Assembly: GCA_034509425.1 (NCBI GenBank) | Contig: JAVTVJ010001837.1 | Location: 62,001-126,000 of the forward strand | DNA length: 64,000 bases | Direction: 5' to 3' | Source of the DNA: Eopsaltria australis | Lineage: Eukaryota > Chordata > Aves > Passeriformes > Petroicidae | Shown: piece after piece, positions 1 to 13,100 of the stretch | Layout: each line of letters starts with the position of its first letter | How positions within the stretch are numbered: position 1 is the stretch's first letter | Made by a program: the position numbers and the translations under genes | Notes under the pieces: model-generated | What the model saw: only the letters and a program-made list of their open reading frames with translations | Databases searched by the model: none | What the model was told of the DNA's origin: nothing

Positions 1-570
1 TAACTGCTACTTCTGCTGCAAGTAAACTATCATCAAAGATTAATCATCTAACACTGACTTTTCAGTTCCTTGAAAACCAGTATGTCATCACTTCTTTCTT
101 TAATGTATGAGTACCATTTTTTTAACTTGAGACTTCTTTCTTTTAAATTCTCTCAAGCTTTCAAAATTTGGAAAAGTATTAGAGAAATGAAGAGATACTA
201 CAGTTAAGTGATGGTGTTTATGCAAGGCTCAAGATCTTGTTTACTGCTCTCCAGCATTTCTTCAGACCCACACTTTATTACCTGTTCAGATCTCCCAGCA
301 GACTGACTCAGTTCCTCTGAAGCTACTAACCTACTATGAAACCAATTACGTTTAGTCTTTTAAATAAATGGTCAGTAATTCTGGAGAAAATCAGATGTTA
401 TTTTTTAAACCTGCTAATCCATGCTCAGATGAGGTGTAAATCTCACTGAACCATATGAGCTCAGATCTGTGTTACTTGAATTCAAGTGTTTGCAACAAGA
501 ATGATAAGGAAAAAGCAAAGGGTGGGAGGAAAAAACACCGAGTCTTTTTAAGCTAATGCATAAAAATAAC

Positions 571-571
<1 letters not shown>

Positions 572-603
<32 letters not shown>
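572..603 (+). repeat. (ATC)n microsatellite
   Basis: Ten perfect ATC units plus a partial one. It is likely polymorphic and has no coding context. Confidence 0.95.
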
Positions 604-1054
604 AGTTGTAACCAGATCAGACTTTTGATCCAGTTGTCCAGTTAATTTCATAATCAGCAGAAAGCTTGGAAGACTAGCACCATGAGAAGAGAACAAGAAG
701 TCCATGCTGAAAGACCTCTTCTGGTACATGTAATTTTTTGTTTCAATGTGGATTTACAAAAGAAAATTCAGCACCCATTGTCTGCAGGGCTGCCTTACAT
801 AGGTCAGCAAAACCCTTTCTGCAGGCTGAAAATGCATGAACAAATGATTAGGGTGACCCAGTGAGGGTGTGACCACTTGTTGTGCTGTCACCACATGCCC
901 AGAGCCCTGGGAATTTCTTGTGGCTGACTAGTGCATCACTCTGCTCTTGGAAAGGGGTAGGAGGCCACCATCTGCTGCCACTGAGCTCCCTGGTGAGTAC
1001 CTGAAATCAGACAGGCTCTCTGCTGTGCTACTGGTCTGTGCTCCATTTGTGGCA

Positions 1055-1189
1055 GTTTGTGCTTCAAGAGGGGACTTTTCTTGCACCAGACCGTGCCCAG
1101 TGGGTGCATCAAGAGGAGGTTTTCCTTAAACCAGACTGAGCAGAGTGGGTGCATCCGGAGGGAGCTGTCCTTAATTAAAGCACAGTGTA
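1055..1189 (+). repeat. 45-bp tandem repeat, three units
   Basis: Units begin at 1055, 1100 and 1145. They share a core like GTGGGTGCATCAAGAGG, and each ends in a CCAGAC or ACAGTG-like segment. A decayed fourth unit may follow at 1190. The period is a multiple of three, which keeps frames open on both strands, so the short reading frames here are repeat artefacts. Confidence 0.75.
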
Positions 1190-1613
1190 CGCGGTGGGAA
1201 CCTGCAAGGTTGTGCTGCAAGGAAACCACTAGAGAGCAGTGTCAGAGTGCTCTGGACATGACCAGCAAACGCCGCGGGTAGGGCAAGCTGGGCTCGTCCC
1301 AGTGAGAAAGGCTCTCGGACTGTGTGTGTGTCGTTTAAAATTATTTTGGAGTTATCACTGTAAGATGAGATTTGGATATGGATAATCTTACATCCCTGTA
1401 GATGCTAGGAGCCTGGAGCGGTGTAGCATTGAGCGGGATTCCAACCCATGCACAGGATGAACATACTCTGCATAGTGGAGTTTTATTCGCAAAGAACTTA
1501 AGCTTTAGCTACTGATTTCACAAATTACAGCACAGTCCTCGTAAATCTGATAAATGGTGTCTTTGGAACGCCATAATTTTTAAATGTCAAATAAGTCCTG
1601 ATAGTGACTTTGG

Positions 1614-1800
1614 AAGTTTTTATTGGGTTTGTTTGGTGTTTTTTTTTGGTTTTTGGGTTTGGGGTTTTTGGGTTTGTTGCTTCTTGGGGATTATTTAGTT
1701 TTGTTGTTTGTTTGTTTGGAGTTTTAGGAGTTTTTGTTTTGTTTTGTTTGTATGTTTATTTTTTATTTTTTATTTTTATTTTTTGTTGTTTTTTTTTAAA
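1614..1800 (+). repeat. T/G-rich low-complexity tract
   Basis: Almost pure T and G on this strand, with repeated G3-4 runs between T runs (for example GGGTTTGGGGTTTTTGGG), turning to T/A-rich at the 3' end. Confidence 0.85.
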
Positions 1801-4003
1801 TTGGTATTCTTATCTTACTTCCAAGACAAGAACCATCTGGAAAATTTGAATGTCAGAATAAATAAATATTTTCAAGGATATCTGAAGCTTTAATCATACT
1901 GATTTTTGTTTTGACTTATTGCTGGAAATTGCTATCCTAAAATACTTGAAAGAACATAGGTGGCAACTTTTATTCAGTAATATGGTATCCATTGTTATTG
2001 TTTGATACTGATATTACAAATTTGTATTTAAGTTATATGATTATTGAAACATAAATGAGAATGTTTTTGACAATATCTAAAGTTGTATTGCTCATAAAGT
2101 TTTGAAATATCTTTATTTTCCCTCTGTTTCTTTCATAGTAGAAGTTATTATTGTGTTAATTAATGAAATGGAAATAATGTTGCTTAAGGGACCATCTGAG
2201 TACAGCCAACATAACAGAAATACATCTGTAAACATAAAGTGATTTCATAATTTAATTTCAATGAATAGAAATGACCTGCTTTTTTTCAGATTAAGAGATC
2301 CTTTGAAGAGAAGAAGCCAGAGAACTCAGTGTTATTGCACTAAGCAAGTCAAGCAGCAGTGCATAGAATTCACTTTGTTTATGCTAGACTGTGATAGTAA
2401 ACTCATCCATGGAATGTTAAGATATTAATGCAAATATGTAGCTGTATATAACTTACAAACAGCAAAAGGAGTATATTAAAGTAAGTATTACTAAGTTTAA
2501 GATGAGTACTTCACTTTATTCAAATATATTTCTCATTTCTGTTATGTACAGAGAGTTGTGGATAAAGCTGAAGAATATATTGCTCACTGAGTTGTCAATC
2601 CTTTCTTTTTACCAAGGTGTATATGTTCATATTGCAGTGTTTTTTAAAAAATTTCTGGTGCTTCTCTGCTTAAAAGCAGAAATGGTAATGTGCATCTGAA
2701 GTAGCTGGGATACATTGTTAAATCAGACAATTGCCAGCCATTCCTGTCTGTCCGTCTTTAATCATAGATTCCCATGTACACGTGGCCATTCTCCAGGAAT
2801 TCTGAATGAGGTGATGGACAAGTAGCTGTAAAGGTAATGTATGATATTTACCATCCTTGAATCATGATATCAATGTCATCTGAATATTTGTCAGTCCTAT
2901 TAAAGAAAATAGAATCAGTCTGGTAATCTTTTGGCTTCTGTAGTATTTAACTAGTTATAATCCTTAGCTTCCCTGCCAGCAAATTCCTTATCAAGCAAAG
3001 ATATCCTAATAAAACCTCTCCAAGGTGTTAATATAAGTGGGCTCTTTTAACCAGATAATTGTACAAAAAAAACCCAAAAGCCCAAACAAACCAATGACAT
3101 GCTGAGATTCTCTAAAAGACTTCCATGTACAGAAACCCATCATTTGGGTGAAATTGTCATAGTGAAGCACAGGAAGACAAAACACAAGTAAGGTTTAGCA
3201 TCTCACAGCAAACAAAGTTTCAACCGAAAACATATTTATACAAATAGCTCTTTAATTAATGAAATAAATTATTAAATTAATCTACAGCCCTTTCAAGATT
3301 ATTTGGGCACACATTGCAAGTTTTTTTCGTGCCATTTTAATGCAAGAAATAGTGAAGTTCAAACAGTTTGACTAAGATTCTCAATATCAGATTGGACTGA
3401 GAGACAATTCAAGAGAAAACGTAGAGAAATATTCAGGAGAGCTGTATCACAACTGAAGATTTGTATTGGCAGGACTTCAGCAAACACAGATATTCATGGA
3501 CACTTTATGTCTTTATTGTACCAGTATGGCTACACAGAAGCCCATTACACCTGTGTATGACACTTGGATAGAACTTGTCCTACACCTTCAGGGACTGAGA
3601 AATTGAAGTCGCAGGATCTCATACAATTCAGGCTGGAAGGGAGCTCAGGAGGCTGGTCAGCCTCTAGCCTTACTGTTTATCTTGTACAGGTAGTCTTTGC
3701 TTGCCTTGGTGTTTTGTCTCTGTGCTTATGTCTGCAGCATCGATTCATCTGCCTAACGGTCAGGTGCTGCTCACATTTGATAAGGCACTGCAAGAAAACC
3801 CCTCCAATTGGTTTTCTAGTTTTGAGCAGTAAGGGCCACAAATTTCAGGAGGGTGGGGCTGCCCCTACAATGAGCAGTGACTTTCCAAAGGGTTTCAGCA
3901 GAAGTGGAGAGGGGTATTTCCAGCCTGCACCATGAAGTAGGCTAGGGAAGAAGAGGGAAGGAGGAGGCAGAACAACTGCAGCAGCTGGAGTTGCCAGGAT
4001 CAG

Positions 4004-4016
4004 CTTGCCTAGCAAC
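4004..4016 (+). promoter_or_regulatory. Candidate RFX X-box upstream of the receptor cyclase
   Basis: CTTGCCTAGCAAC matches the X-box consensus GTNRCC-N(0-3)-RGYAAC except for its first base. It lies 91 bases before the start codon, where a proximal promoter or 5' UTR is expected. A further half-site, GTTGCC, lies at 3990-3995. RFX factors bind X-boxes of ciliary genes. Function here is inference. Confidence 0.4.
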
Positions 4017-4107
4017 CCCCTTCTTAGGCAAGGGCATCTAATTCAGAAGCAACAGCAACATCAGAAGCAGCCCTGACATTTGGTGAGCTGGGTGCACGTT
4101 AGGGAGC

Positions 4108-4161
4108 ATGGGAGCTGTCAAGTCACCAGCTGTAGAGCTCCGAAGCCTCCTCAGTTTATTG
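4108..4161 (+). CDS. Receptor cyclase exon 1: start codon and signal peptide
   Basis: It encodes residues 1-18. The ATG has A at -3 and G at +4, and an in-frame TGA lies eight codons upstream (4084-4086), so the frame opens here. The exon ends in phase 0 at a GTAGGT donor. Joined to exon 2, which is open only in phase 0, it gives a basic start (Lys5, Arg12) followed by the hydrophobic run LLSLLVILV, a good signal peptide with cleavage likely around residue 24. The exon is inferred from this fit and has no homology support. A further upstream exon cannot be excluded. Confidence 0.6.
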
Positions 4162-7100
4162 GTAGGTCTACCTAGATCTGCTTGCCAGAACTTATTCCTC
4201 TGGTCTGTGCTTACAGAAAGAACTGTATATGGCTTATTACAGTGAAGCAGCTATTTATACCAGGCAGTTGTTGATTTTTATTTTAGTAATGTAGAAATCA
4301 AGAGTAATGGATGATATATTGGAAAAATAAGTTGTATCATTCTATCTTACTCCATTCACATTGTGTTGTGATAAGCAATTGCATAATACAGTAGATGATT
4401 ATGTTTTAATAATACATATATTAAAAATTGCAGATTGAATGAGTAGAAACTATTATCTTTTACTAGAATAGAGTAAGAACAGAGTGCATTATCGGAGAAT
4501 ATTCTGATCTGTTCATATATACCCTAGAGTATTTTTTAATACATGACTAATATAATTTGTTGTAGTGCATTATATATAAATATAGAATGTATATTTTATT
4601 ACTGTTGCAATTCAATCTGTATGATATTATGATGCTGTATTCTACCTAAGGCTTGTGCAATTCTTATTTTATGTCATTGTGTATATTAACATTTATATGG
4701 TTAAAATCTGTATTATATTGAAGGTATAACAAAAACTTGCTAATTCAAAGATTTTTAACTATAAAAGATTAAAAGAAACTGAACAGTTTGAAATGGGGGG
4801 AGTGCCATTTTAAAAGCAAACAAAAAAACCTCTTTAAATAAACTATCTCTCTGCATGTGATCCTAGAACCACCTGCTCTTTGTAAAGAACCATTCTGGAA
4901 GAGAAAGATTAGTTAAGTCCCCTAACTGTTTCATGCTGATTTCTGGACAGATCAAAATAGCATACTGATTGTGTTTATATACCCCCAAATAATGATCTTC
5001 TTTTTTTTTTCTCCAGAAGTTGGAGAGAGCAAAATATGCCAGGCTATGTTTCTGCATTTTGTTTGATTTCTGTAGAAGGATTGTAAACTTACGAGATTGG
5101 AAACCATCCTTTTCCTAGAACTGAGGTTCTCATACTGTCTTTTTCTGACTCTTTTTTCTTTCTTTTTTTTTTTTTTTTTTGGCAGGTTATATTAGTGGAG
5201 GGGTGGCATGATTTAGATAACAAAGACTATGACTGCTGGCCCCTGGAAAAGCCAGATGAGTATAACATGCTGGACTGTGGAGGTGAGTGAGTCATAAAGT
5301 AAGATGATATCTTACTGGGAGAATGGCTGAAACCCCAAAACTGAAGTATTCATAATAAGAATTTACTCATGATGGATGTTATCTGTGGCAGAAAACATCT
5401 GAATCAGTGACAGCCTCTCTTCCTAGATAATTAAATGAAAGAAAACAACAAAAAAGTTCTTCAGAGTAATTATTTGTCTAGTATACCTTTGTTCCAACAG
5501 AAAAAGTAATAGCAACAGCTGTATCTCTGCCCAGAGAGAAACTGAAAACGTTTTCTTTCTCATTAGAAAACCAATTGCAACTTATTCCAAACAAAGCATG
5601 GAGGCAGTGCTGCATTGTAGGAAATCTACTAGCTGAAATTTTGCAGTGTCAATTCAGAAGTGTACTGTGCTTAATCAATAGGCCAGTAAGCAAAATCACT
5701 GGTTCTACATGCCATGCTTTTCTGCCTCGCTCAAAACTGTTACATGAGTACCTGAAAAAACCCTCAGAGCTTTAGTCATTTACTCTTGCCAGTTTCAAAA
5801 CTTAATTTACACGATGAGATAACAAAAACAACAAAAAGTATAATTTTTTATGTTTGTAATTTATTGAGATAAAAAGTAATTGAGGAGCAACTGATAAGTG
5901 GAAAACTCAATGTAAGTATAAGAAAAGTTTCTTATACTCTAGGGGTTATAAAATAAACAGGTTTCTCAGAAAGATTGTGGCTTCTTCATTCTTGAGGATT
6001 TTCAAAACCTGACTAGACAAAGCCTTGAGAAACATCCTTGAGATGACCCTGCCTTGAGCAGCACAGACTTGGACCAAATTATTTCTGTAGGTGCCTTCCA
6101 AATTCAACTCTTCTGTGATCTTGTGACTCTGTAACAAATAAATAGCTGATGTAAAAGAACACTTTGTTTATGTTGTAAAAGGCAGGGCCAGAGAAAAGCA
6201 TTCAATGGGGTTTTTAAAAAAACAAGAACGCCTCAGAAGGTGATTCTAATAAGACACTTCAGGAAATATAGTGTTGTGTCAGACTCTGAGCTCGGTGTTA
6301 CAGTTAAACGTTCTCCAATTAATTCTCTTGGAACAATGAAGTTCCAAGACTTTCTAGATAATTTCAACTAAAACTTTTATCCCTGTATGAATTTACTATT
6401 GGTTTAACATTAAAACAGGTATTTATCACTACAGATGCCTTGTTTAAAGCAATTTTTACTACGTACAAGGGAAAGTAATGTAAGTAGGTTAGTAATAAAT
6501 GTATACTAATTACAATCAGTTTTAGAATGAACTTCAAGCTCTATTCTGCCTTTCTTTGTAGGTTTTCTTTGCCATTTTCTGGGCATTGCTAGAAGCAAAG
6601 CAAAATATATACGCTGTAGCCTTATTGCTGTGGAATTAACAAAAGATCTTCAAAGCTTTTATATGTGGGAGTAACTGTCATTGAAAGAAGAGTTTGGTTT
6701 ACCTTTGTGAAACCTTTATAAGGAAGTAGAAAATAATTTAACTAAAATTTGTGCTGACCTTTTGTCTTCATTCTCACATATTCTTTGAAGCTCAACTCTC
6801 TTTAATAGAAATCACACTAGCTTTTATTTGGAAATCTTTGTATTACAGTTTTTCACTTAACATTAGCAATTAAAAAGAGTTTTTACTTTTCAAGGGAGAT
6901 GGGAAAAAAAGAGGTTATTTTACAATTTACCTAGTTAAATATGATAGGAAATTAGAGAGAAAATAGTCGCTTTAGTACAGTGCAAGCAAAGAACATACTT
7001 GTTAAAACAAGTATGTGTAACAGAAGAGGTCATAACTGAACAAGAACAAGAAAATGAGATCTCTTGTAAGCAGGTTTACCAATCCTCCGCAGAAGGAATT

Positions 7101-10100
7101 CAATACGTCCTGACAAACTGAGTTACACTGAGTTGCATTATGTAAGTAATTTGATGTGGTACAAATTAAAACCTTCATCCAACAGAAAGGTAGGTGAGTG
7201 GAGTGTGAGGATTTTCATGGTGTTAAGTTCATGGATTTAAAACTTTTCCCAACTTTTATCTGACTTCATTCTCAGACTCCAAGGAGATAATGTAGAGTCC
7301 CAGGGACAAGAGTCCCCATTTATGATGGGGATAAATCAATTTTCCCAGTTAAAACTGTGAAAATGGAAAATGACTGATGTCTGATAGCACTCCATCTACT
7401 GTCCTTTGCTCTAGATGCCATATGGTTCTATCACAAGAGAACGCATTCTTAAATATGTAATTATTAGTATATTTAATTTATGTCTCATCAGTTTAAGGGT
7501 TTTGACTGAATTTCATGTGTGGTAGAGTTGTCTGTTCCTCTTCCATAATAAGGTGTGTCTCAGTGAAAGCTACTAAGAATTAAGAGCAATTTTGTCTGAT
7601 CAAAAGAGGAAAGCAAATATACCAGAACAAGCAGCAGTGCCATCTACTGTAAACAAAGTTAGTTTACATAAGATGGGCAGGTTTTTTGTTACATTTCTCC
7701 AACTGCTTGATCTTGTCTGAGTGTCAGAATTCTTCAATTAATGTGCATTTGTGTTTAACTATACAGTCACTAAAATGCATGACTCTTTGGCTCATAAAAA
7801 ATAATGGAGGAATAGTCAAAGGGTTGCTCAGAGGGTTGTGAAGCACTGGAACAAGTTGTTGGGAAATGCTGAGGATTCTCCATCCCTGAAAATGTTCAAG
7901 GCCAGGTTTGATGGGGCTTTGAGCATACTGATCTATTGGAAGGTGTCCCAAGCCATGGCAGGGGAGGGGGAACTAGATGATCTTTAAGGTGACTTCCAAC
8001 CCAAACCACTCTATGATCCTATGAAAAGATGAAAATCATTACAGAGAAAGTTTTATCTCTGTATGTATCTGTTGCATAAAAATATATAGCAAGTACTCTG
8101 AGCCATGATTGCATTGTTTCTAGGACTGGAGATGACCTGGGTGCAAAAGCCTCCAGAAAAGGCTGTGAGTGGAGAATCCTTCAATGTGACCTACGCAGTC
8201 TTTGCTTCAGACAGTTTTTATCAATATGCCGTGCAGAATGGAATCCTTTCCCACAGGTATTACTTCTTATAAAAATGTTGTCACGATCATGAGTTTATGA
8301 GGATTTTGTGTACATATTCAGTAACATAATTGGAACACACTCTGGGGCTTTTCATTAATTTCTTCCATCTTTTGAGGTCTCTTATACCTCTGTTTGCCCT
8401 GGTATTTTTCCCGTTGGTCTCAAATCAGTCATGTTTTCCTGCTACGTCATAGACAGGGCACATCTCTACTGTCACAGTGAATCTATGAACATCTCTTCTT
8501 GCCTTCTCTACATATCGAATTTATAGCTGAAGTTTAAGCATGAGTCACAGACTCTATCTTATACTCATTTCAATCATAAGTATGATTCAAGTGCACAACA
8601 TGGATTTGAAAAAGAGCTAGTCCAACCTTGAATCCATTTAATTCAGTGGTCAACCTTGCTTGATTTCTGTGGGATTAAAATCTTTCCAAAAGCTTATATG
8701 TCAACTCACACACTGTGTTGGTGACTGTGGAAATCATCAGTTAGAGAGTATGTAGGGGTGCAACTCCAGATCTACAGATCTGGATCTATAAATCCAGGGG
8801 TAATACACTCTGATTTCACACTTTTGTCTGTACGTAGCAATTCTCCATCGCTATATAGGAACACCTGGGACAGAGAGTGGAGCCCCACTTTCTGTGCTGT
8901 TGTATAAGAGATGTTTGTGGAAAATTTTTCTCTGCCTGAGTGCACACATTGAAAAGTGCAATTTATAAAACTATTATCCATATTTATGTTATTTCATATT
9001 GAAAGATGATCCATAATCTATTTGCAGTGGCAAAAAGTTGATATATTTTATGTTTTGTCATCTATATGGTATGATATGTGTTTATCACATTTTCTGAAAT
9101 GTATGGTTAGTAATAGTTCTGAGAACTTAACCATGAAGCAGGTTTTTTCACTTGTCATGAAAATGATTATTCTAGTCTTCCTAGGGAGACCCACTCTCTC
9201 AAATCAGTAAGGAATTTGGAAAAGTCTACTTTTTGTGTACTTGCGTGTACCTTGAACATAGAAACAGATGGTTAATATCTTTAAAGAGAGATAAATCTAT
9301 GCTGCGGTTTTTCAAAGGGATCAAATTTGCATCTCATTTTAACTAAAAGGTTATCTGGTTTACATTAAAGGTTACAGTGGCTGACCCAAATACGCCTGAG
9401 GCTGGCAAGTCAGTGTATGGGCATCAGTGTAATTGGTTGAAGTCATAATGAAGTTATTGAATAAAAAATACAGAATACCAGATAAATTTTGAAAAGGAAC
9501 CCTAAAGGAAAGTATATCGTGGAGTTAGGCACCAAATTAATTAATCTTTTTCTTAACTTCCAGTATGAGCTCAAAGGCTAATAAATTTTAATATTTTATC
9601 TGTTTAGATGTTTTGGAGATTGACATATTTGCTTAGCTCATGTTTCAAATATGTCTGTGCCCTTGTAAATCTGGCCATGAGTACAATCTATGTTAACCTA
9701 ATCCTCTGTGTTTTTGTTTATTTATCATAATAAACACAGTATTCTCATAATAAACAAAGCCTTCTGTCTTAGATCTACTCATTATTGGCTAAGTCTTCTT
9801 TCATTAAGAACAAGCCAAAAATTAAAGCCTGAGTTCTGGAATTATTTTATAAACATCCAACACAAGTGGATCAACTGCAGTTGATTCTGGCTGTATCTGA
9901 GTAAATCATGTTTGCAGAAAACAATTTTATCTTACAGCCAAATTTATTAGGGTGATAACCACTGAAAGTGTAACTGAAGACACAGTGTTGCATCACACAT
10001 TTTGAGGTGAATATATTTGTATTTCAGGAATAAGTTTTCAAAAGTTATTTTGCAGAACAGTCTGTTCATAAAGTCTACTCTAAATTTGTGGTTTGGGGAA

Positions 10101-13100
10101 TTGTATCTGTTATTATCATCCATTACACTAATTTTCCTTGGCAATTTAGATTGTGGAGCAAAGACTGGACCTAAACGGTCTGTATGAATTGCATGCATAG
10201 ATGAAGGGATATGATTGAAAACATTGAGACTAGAAGTAGTCAGGGGCAGGTCTGAGAGTGGAAGTAGAATAATAGTGTCTTTGTCTGTGCCAGATGAAGT
10301 AGTGCTGAGTAATCCCACCTGGTCATGAAGTCAGGCTGGGAAGAGAAGCGAAGGTTGCTCCCTGATTGCAGCACATTATCTTCTGGAAGCCCTTAGTGTG
10401 TGGCAGTAGGCAGAGGTCCAGTTGACAACAATCTCCAGTGCTCCAGGAGCATTTCAACCAGAAGGCAAACGGAAGAGAAAGAAACTGTTCAACAGTGTTT
10501 ATTTCAGTGCATATGTTTTTACTGCTAATTTCTCCATGCAGGATAAAGAACAAGCTCTCATGTGCTTGTTGCAATTTTTGTGAATGAGGAATGGATATAA
10601 AAGTTTTTCTCTCTCTCCTGCTTGATTAGCAATGCTACTGCTGCAAAGGAATTCTGTGAGGAGCATGAATGTCCTGCCAGATGGAAAGATGCAAATGGGG
10701 ACAACTGCTGTGTCTACCATGCCAACATTCATTCCTGTCCTTTGGCCTTCATGGTTAGTAGGATGGTACAGCATCATGGTGCTCTGTTCTTGCTACTGGA
10801 TGAGACATGATTGTAGTCACCAGGTTCAAGTTTGTGAAGTATTTCTGTGATTACAATTAGACGAAATTTATATAGTTCACTATATATTCACAAATTATGG
10901 TTCACTAAAACCACTGTGATAATGTCTGTCAGTTTTAGAAATTTTTTTTGCACTGGATGCTGAGGCTGAAAAACAAGTGTCTGAATCTTTGGACAAGGCA
11001 GTATTCAGAATATCTCACTAGTGGGACTAGTTTCATCCCTCTGAGTTTACCTCATATGGATCACTGTGCAGCTGTCAGAGAAAGAAAGATAGATCATTGC
11101 ATTCTGAAACAAGCAGGGCAAATTGTCAGCTGGAGGTATTCCAATCTCTCTGTTTTATAGAGAGACTGTGAATAATTTGCTTGGATTACTGGAGTTGAGG
11201 TGGGGTGAGTATCACTGACTAAGACTTGTAGAACTGAAGCCTATATACCCATGTCCTGAGATGGAATGATTTTTCTCCATTGTATCAGAGCATAAAAAGG
11301 AATCCAAAACAGGATACCAAAATTTGTTCATGCAGTATAAGCAAGATCCATTCTTAGCCTGTCTGCTTGGCCTGTCCCTCTTTGAATGACTACTTGAAGT
11401 TCTGATTCTAAAAATAGTTTGGAACACCTTTTTTTTTTTTTTTTTAATCTATGAGGTAAGCCTACCCTGCAAAAGAACTTTCATGGAGTTGCCTAGTTTT
11501 TCTAGTTAATCTCCTGTCTGACAATGTGACACATTCTTCGTGATCAAAGGTGGTGTAATTGGAAGCCAAGCCTACACATCTTGCAGCTGTTTTGTGTATC
11601 CTTCTGTGTGAAGGTCTAATGACTCCACAACAGCTCTAGTTTGCTTCTTGGCAGTCTGTCCTTATGGACTTCTTTAATTAATTGTCCCCTGAGAGCCTTA
11701 GTCCATCACATCAAAATTTTTGTCTAGAACCATAGTAAAAAACTTCAACATCCCACCACTGTGGTGACCTCTCTATTATTTCTGTTTTCACAATTTGTTC
11801 TGCTTGAAATTAAGGTGTGGAAATGGCAAAAGCATGTCCACCAACATGCATCGTTGGGTTTCTTTGTAATACTGTAAATTTTAGAGTTTCTGTCCTGAAC
11901 ATTAGAATTCTAAAGGAACTCCAAGCTATTTGACTGTCACACATTTGAATATCACTGCATAAGATTGAACATACAGTTCAAAGTAAGCTTTTTTCATTGT
12001 TTGAGAGGAGTTTAGGTTTTCATTGTTTTATATTTTCAGTGTCAGGGGTTCTAAAACGTTTTATTTTTGTTAATGTGCTCCATTTCTTTTGACTTGGTCT
12101 GTTACTTACAGTCCTTTGAAAGAAGTGTCTGAAGAATTATCTGGACTTAGGAGACAGGCTTGATCCTTTCAAGTAAACAAAAAAGTACAAGATCTTTGGA
12201 CAGCCAAAATTAATCCTCTGTGTTTGCTTAATAGCTTTATTGAGAAATGCACTGCAAACAGGCCCTGAAGAGGTGCCGCCCGTGCTCATTAAAGAAACAA
12301 GTAAAAAAGCTACTCTATCAAAAGTGACACTTCAGTAAAACCCCTTGAGAAAAATATTAAAAGTGGAATATGATTCTGGTTCTGGTTCTAGCACAGAAAA
12401 TCCTGAAAAAGTGAACCAGCCTCATAAGAGCACTCGTTCTATGAGTTCACTACTGAGACTCATGTTTTAAGAAATAACAGTATATGTGAGATCTTAACTG
12501 AATACAGGAACAATTGCTTCTCTGTTATTTTGCCACAGAATAGTGTTGCTTGTGTTTTGGCATTTTGATAGCTTTGGTTATAAAATAGAACTTTATTTGC
12601 TGTTAGAGAACATAAGTAATTTTGAGAAAGTAAAAGAAGAGGAGCTAGGACTTTCATTGTGTTGTGGTTTACTGACATAACTAATATGTCTACTAAAGGC
12701 TAAAGGAGGAATATGTGGTCCATGGATCCCAGATGATGGTCAGATATTTACTCACACTTTGTCTACTGCTGGCAAAATGAGCCAAAGAAACTGGACTGCC
12801 AAGGTAAAGTATATTTATTTCATGTAGGATTTTACCTGATTTGCTCTTGTTGGAGCTTGCTTGCTAGTAATTTAATGAAGTTCATGGACGTGTTCTCCAT
12901 TTCATTTATACGCATGTGTTATTATCTAAGTTATGAATATAGCTGAGTACTATTAATTCCCAACTGACTTGACTTGGAAGTATCACCTTTACACCTTAGG
13001 TAGTTAGTGGAAGGAGTGGGGATATGAGGAAAATGAACAGCATAACCTGTCCATTTGAGGTCCACACTAACAATGCATTTCACTACTAATGGAATGTGAT

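Larger units (their letters stand above)
1..4107. other. 5' flank of the receptor cyclase, no supported gene
   Basis: The reading frames here are short and have no recognisable product. The stretch is AT-rich apart from a GC-richer patch at 860-1320 and another at 3900-4150. The second holds the inferred first exon and its likely promoter. No TATA box is evident near 4108. Confidence 0.5.

Noticed and set aside
2290..2396. Exon-like segment after a TTTTTTCAG acceptor, with a peptide containing C-x-C-x7-C like endothelin-type peptides
   Set aside because: The fourth cysteine is absent, the candidate donor phase does not fit exon 2 of the cyclase, and there is no other support. Probably chance.
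3564..3935. 123-codon open frame upstream of the cyclase
   Set aside because: No recognisable domain, no signal peptide at its start, and no splice path into exon 2. The shorter ATG at 4108 explains the N-terminus better.
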